Assembly: GCA_030038035.1 (NCBI GenBank)
Contig: JASHPP010000833.1
Coordinates: 1-6,928, forward strand
From: Trebonia sp.
GTDB taxonomy: Bacteria; Actinomycetota; Actinomycetes; Streptosporangiales; Streptosporangiaceae
Direction: 5' to 3'
DNA length: 6,928 nt
The stretch's first letter is position 1, and each line of letters opens with the position of its first letter. This document shows positions 6,218-6,928 of the stretch, in pieces. The notes under the pieces were generated by a model. That model ran no database searches, had not been told where the DNA came from, and saw only the letters and a list, made by a program, of their open reading frames with translations. The position numbers and the translations under genes are program-made.

Positions 6218-6928
6218 CCCTCGCCGAGCCAGCCGCCGATCCGGTCGTAGATGTCCTGGCCGAAGCTGGTGGGCAGCGGCTCGGCGACCTCGAGCCGGAA
6301 GGTCCGCTGCCCGTCGGGCTGGCGCGGCGCGCGCAGGAACAGCGTGTGGTCCGGCCGCTCGCGGCGGAAGCTGTCGGCGAAGTCGAACTGATGCGTGACG
6401 AAGCACACCCGGATGCCGGCCTGCAGCAACGCCCGCACCACCTGGCGGCCGATCTCCGACCCCTCCTGCTCGTTGGTCGCCGCAAACGACTCGTTGAACA
6501 GCATCATGCAGTCCGGGCCCAGGTGGTCGGCGATGCGGCTCATCCGGGTGAGTTCCTCGTCGAGGCGGCCGCTGACCATCGAGGCGTCTTCCTCGCGGAT
6601 GAAGTGCGTGAACACCTGCCTGCAGAGACCGGACCGGAACGCGCGGGCGGTGACGAACATCCCGGCCTGCAGCATCAGCTGGGCCACGCCGACGCTGCGG
6701 AGAAACGTCGACTTCCCGCCCGAACTGGCGCCGGTGATGACGACGAGGGGCCTGCCGTCGGCGTCGGCGTCGTTGCCGACGACCCGGTCGATCCGCAGTG
6801 CCAGGCTGGTGTCGCGCAGGTCCGCGCAGGTCAGCTCCGGTCCGGCTGGCGGGTTGCCGGCTGGCGGGTTGCCGGCTGGCGGGTTGCCGCCGGGGACGGG
6901 GAAGGTCACCGGCACACCTCGCGCGGTC
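6196..6928 (-). CDS. MutS-like protein, C-terminal ATPase domain (partial, open at the right edge)
   Basis: The reading frame stays open to the window end, so the true start may lie outside; the first start codon seen is a GTG at 6915, giving 239 residues. From that GTG: a Pro/Gly-rich stretch with the pentapeptide repeat (10-25), then a MutS domain V ATPase. Walker A is GASSGGKST (62-70). The MutS signature region VSGRLDEELTRM is at 114-125. The Walker B-type strand CMMLFNES (136-143) has Asn141 where classical MutS has Asp, with Glu142 kept. A THQFDFAD switch segment at 174-181 contains His175. Conserved family-like stretches (FTHFIREED, NESFAATNEQEGSEI, LPTSFGQDIYD) mark it as one of the actinobacterial MutS-related ATPases rather than canonical mismatch-repair MutS. 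The usual upstream core/lever part would be beyond the edge. It converges on the complex operon with 33 bp between stops, and no functional link is implied. Confidence 0.85.
   Translation of the reverse strand, partial: TARGVPVTFPVPGGNPPAGNPPAGNPPAGPELTCADLRDTSLALRIDRVVGNDADADGRPLVVITGASSGGKSTFLRSVGVAQLMLQAGMFVTARAFRSGLCRQVFTHFIREEDASMVSGRLDEELTRMSRIADHLGPDCMMLFNESFAATNEQEGSEIGRQVVRALLQAGIRVCFVTHQFDFADSFRRERPDHTLFLRAPRQPDGQRTFRLEVAEPLPTSFGQDIYDRIGGWLGEGEQAPTG
6842..6886. repeat. Perfect 3 x 15-bp in-frame tandem repeat in the MutS-like gene
   Basis: Three identical copies of CCGGCTGGCGGGTTG lie at 6842-6856, 6857-6871 and 6872-6886. Read on the minus strand they encode the repeating pentapeptide AGNPP (residues about 10-25 counted from the GTG at 6915) just before the ATPase domain. 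The unit is a multiple of three, so copy-number changes keep the frame. Confidence 0.9.

Noticed and set aside
6842..6886. CRISPR or attachment-site repeat
   Set aside because: The copies are directly abutting 15-mers without spacers and lie in frame within a coding region, so a protein-coding minisatellite explains them.
6913..6928. True start of the MutS-like protein at the GTG at 6915
   Set aside because: The frame remains open to the window edge and the family normally has substantial sequence before the ATPase domain, so the gene is treated as partial.

Overview
The window is uniformly very GC-rich, with strong third-position G/C bias, GTG starts and 4-bp start/stop overlaps. Together with the protein flavour this points to a high-GC actinomycete chromosome (phylum Actinomycetota); the genus cannot be read from the sequence. 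It holds one long plus-strand operon (1-6162) and one convergent minus-strand gene (6196 to the right edge). No RNA genes, insertion sequences or CRISPR were seen, and no non-coding stretch exceeds about 35 bp.

The operon encodes a membrane-bound complex of the group 4 hydrogenase / complex I superfamily. In order: the C-terminal end of a HyfE/NuoK-like membrane subunit (1-197, cut by the left edge); a HyfF-like (NuoN/L/M-type) proton-pumping subunit (194-1729); a HyfG/HycE-like fused NuoC-NuoD 'large subunit' (1726-3216); a HyfH/HycF-like ferredoxin subunit (about 3240-3581); a HyfI/NuoB-like small subunit (3578-4105); and a HyfB-like (NuoL-type) antiporter subunit (4102-6162). The HyfC/NuoH-like membrane anchor needed for a complete complex is not here and probably lies just to the left.

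The main point is that this is unlikely to be a hydrogenase. Both CxxC motifs that hold the Ni-Fe centre are gone from the large subunit: the N-terminal one reads EGLS and the C-terminal pair aligns with Thr and Gly. The small subunit keeps all four ligands of its N2-like [4Fe-4S] cluster, and both antiporter-like subunits keep the Glu/Lys pumping residues. This matches the energy-converting hydrogenase-related (Ehr) class: a redox-linked ion pump without a nickel site and with unknown substrate. The ferredoxin subunit is also altered. It lacks exactly the four cysteines that would bind the distal (N6a-type) cluster and keeps exactly the four that bind the proximal (N6b-type) cluster, leaving a predicted two-cluster wire (N6b, then N2) in the visible subunits.

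The convergent gene encodes the C-terminal ATPase domain of a MutS-like protein. It is open at the right edge and carries a perfect three-copy 15-bp in-frame repeat coding an AGNPP-type linker. A 9-bp inverted repeat around small direct repeats lies between and across the two convergent gene ends and may act as a shared terminator.
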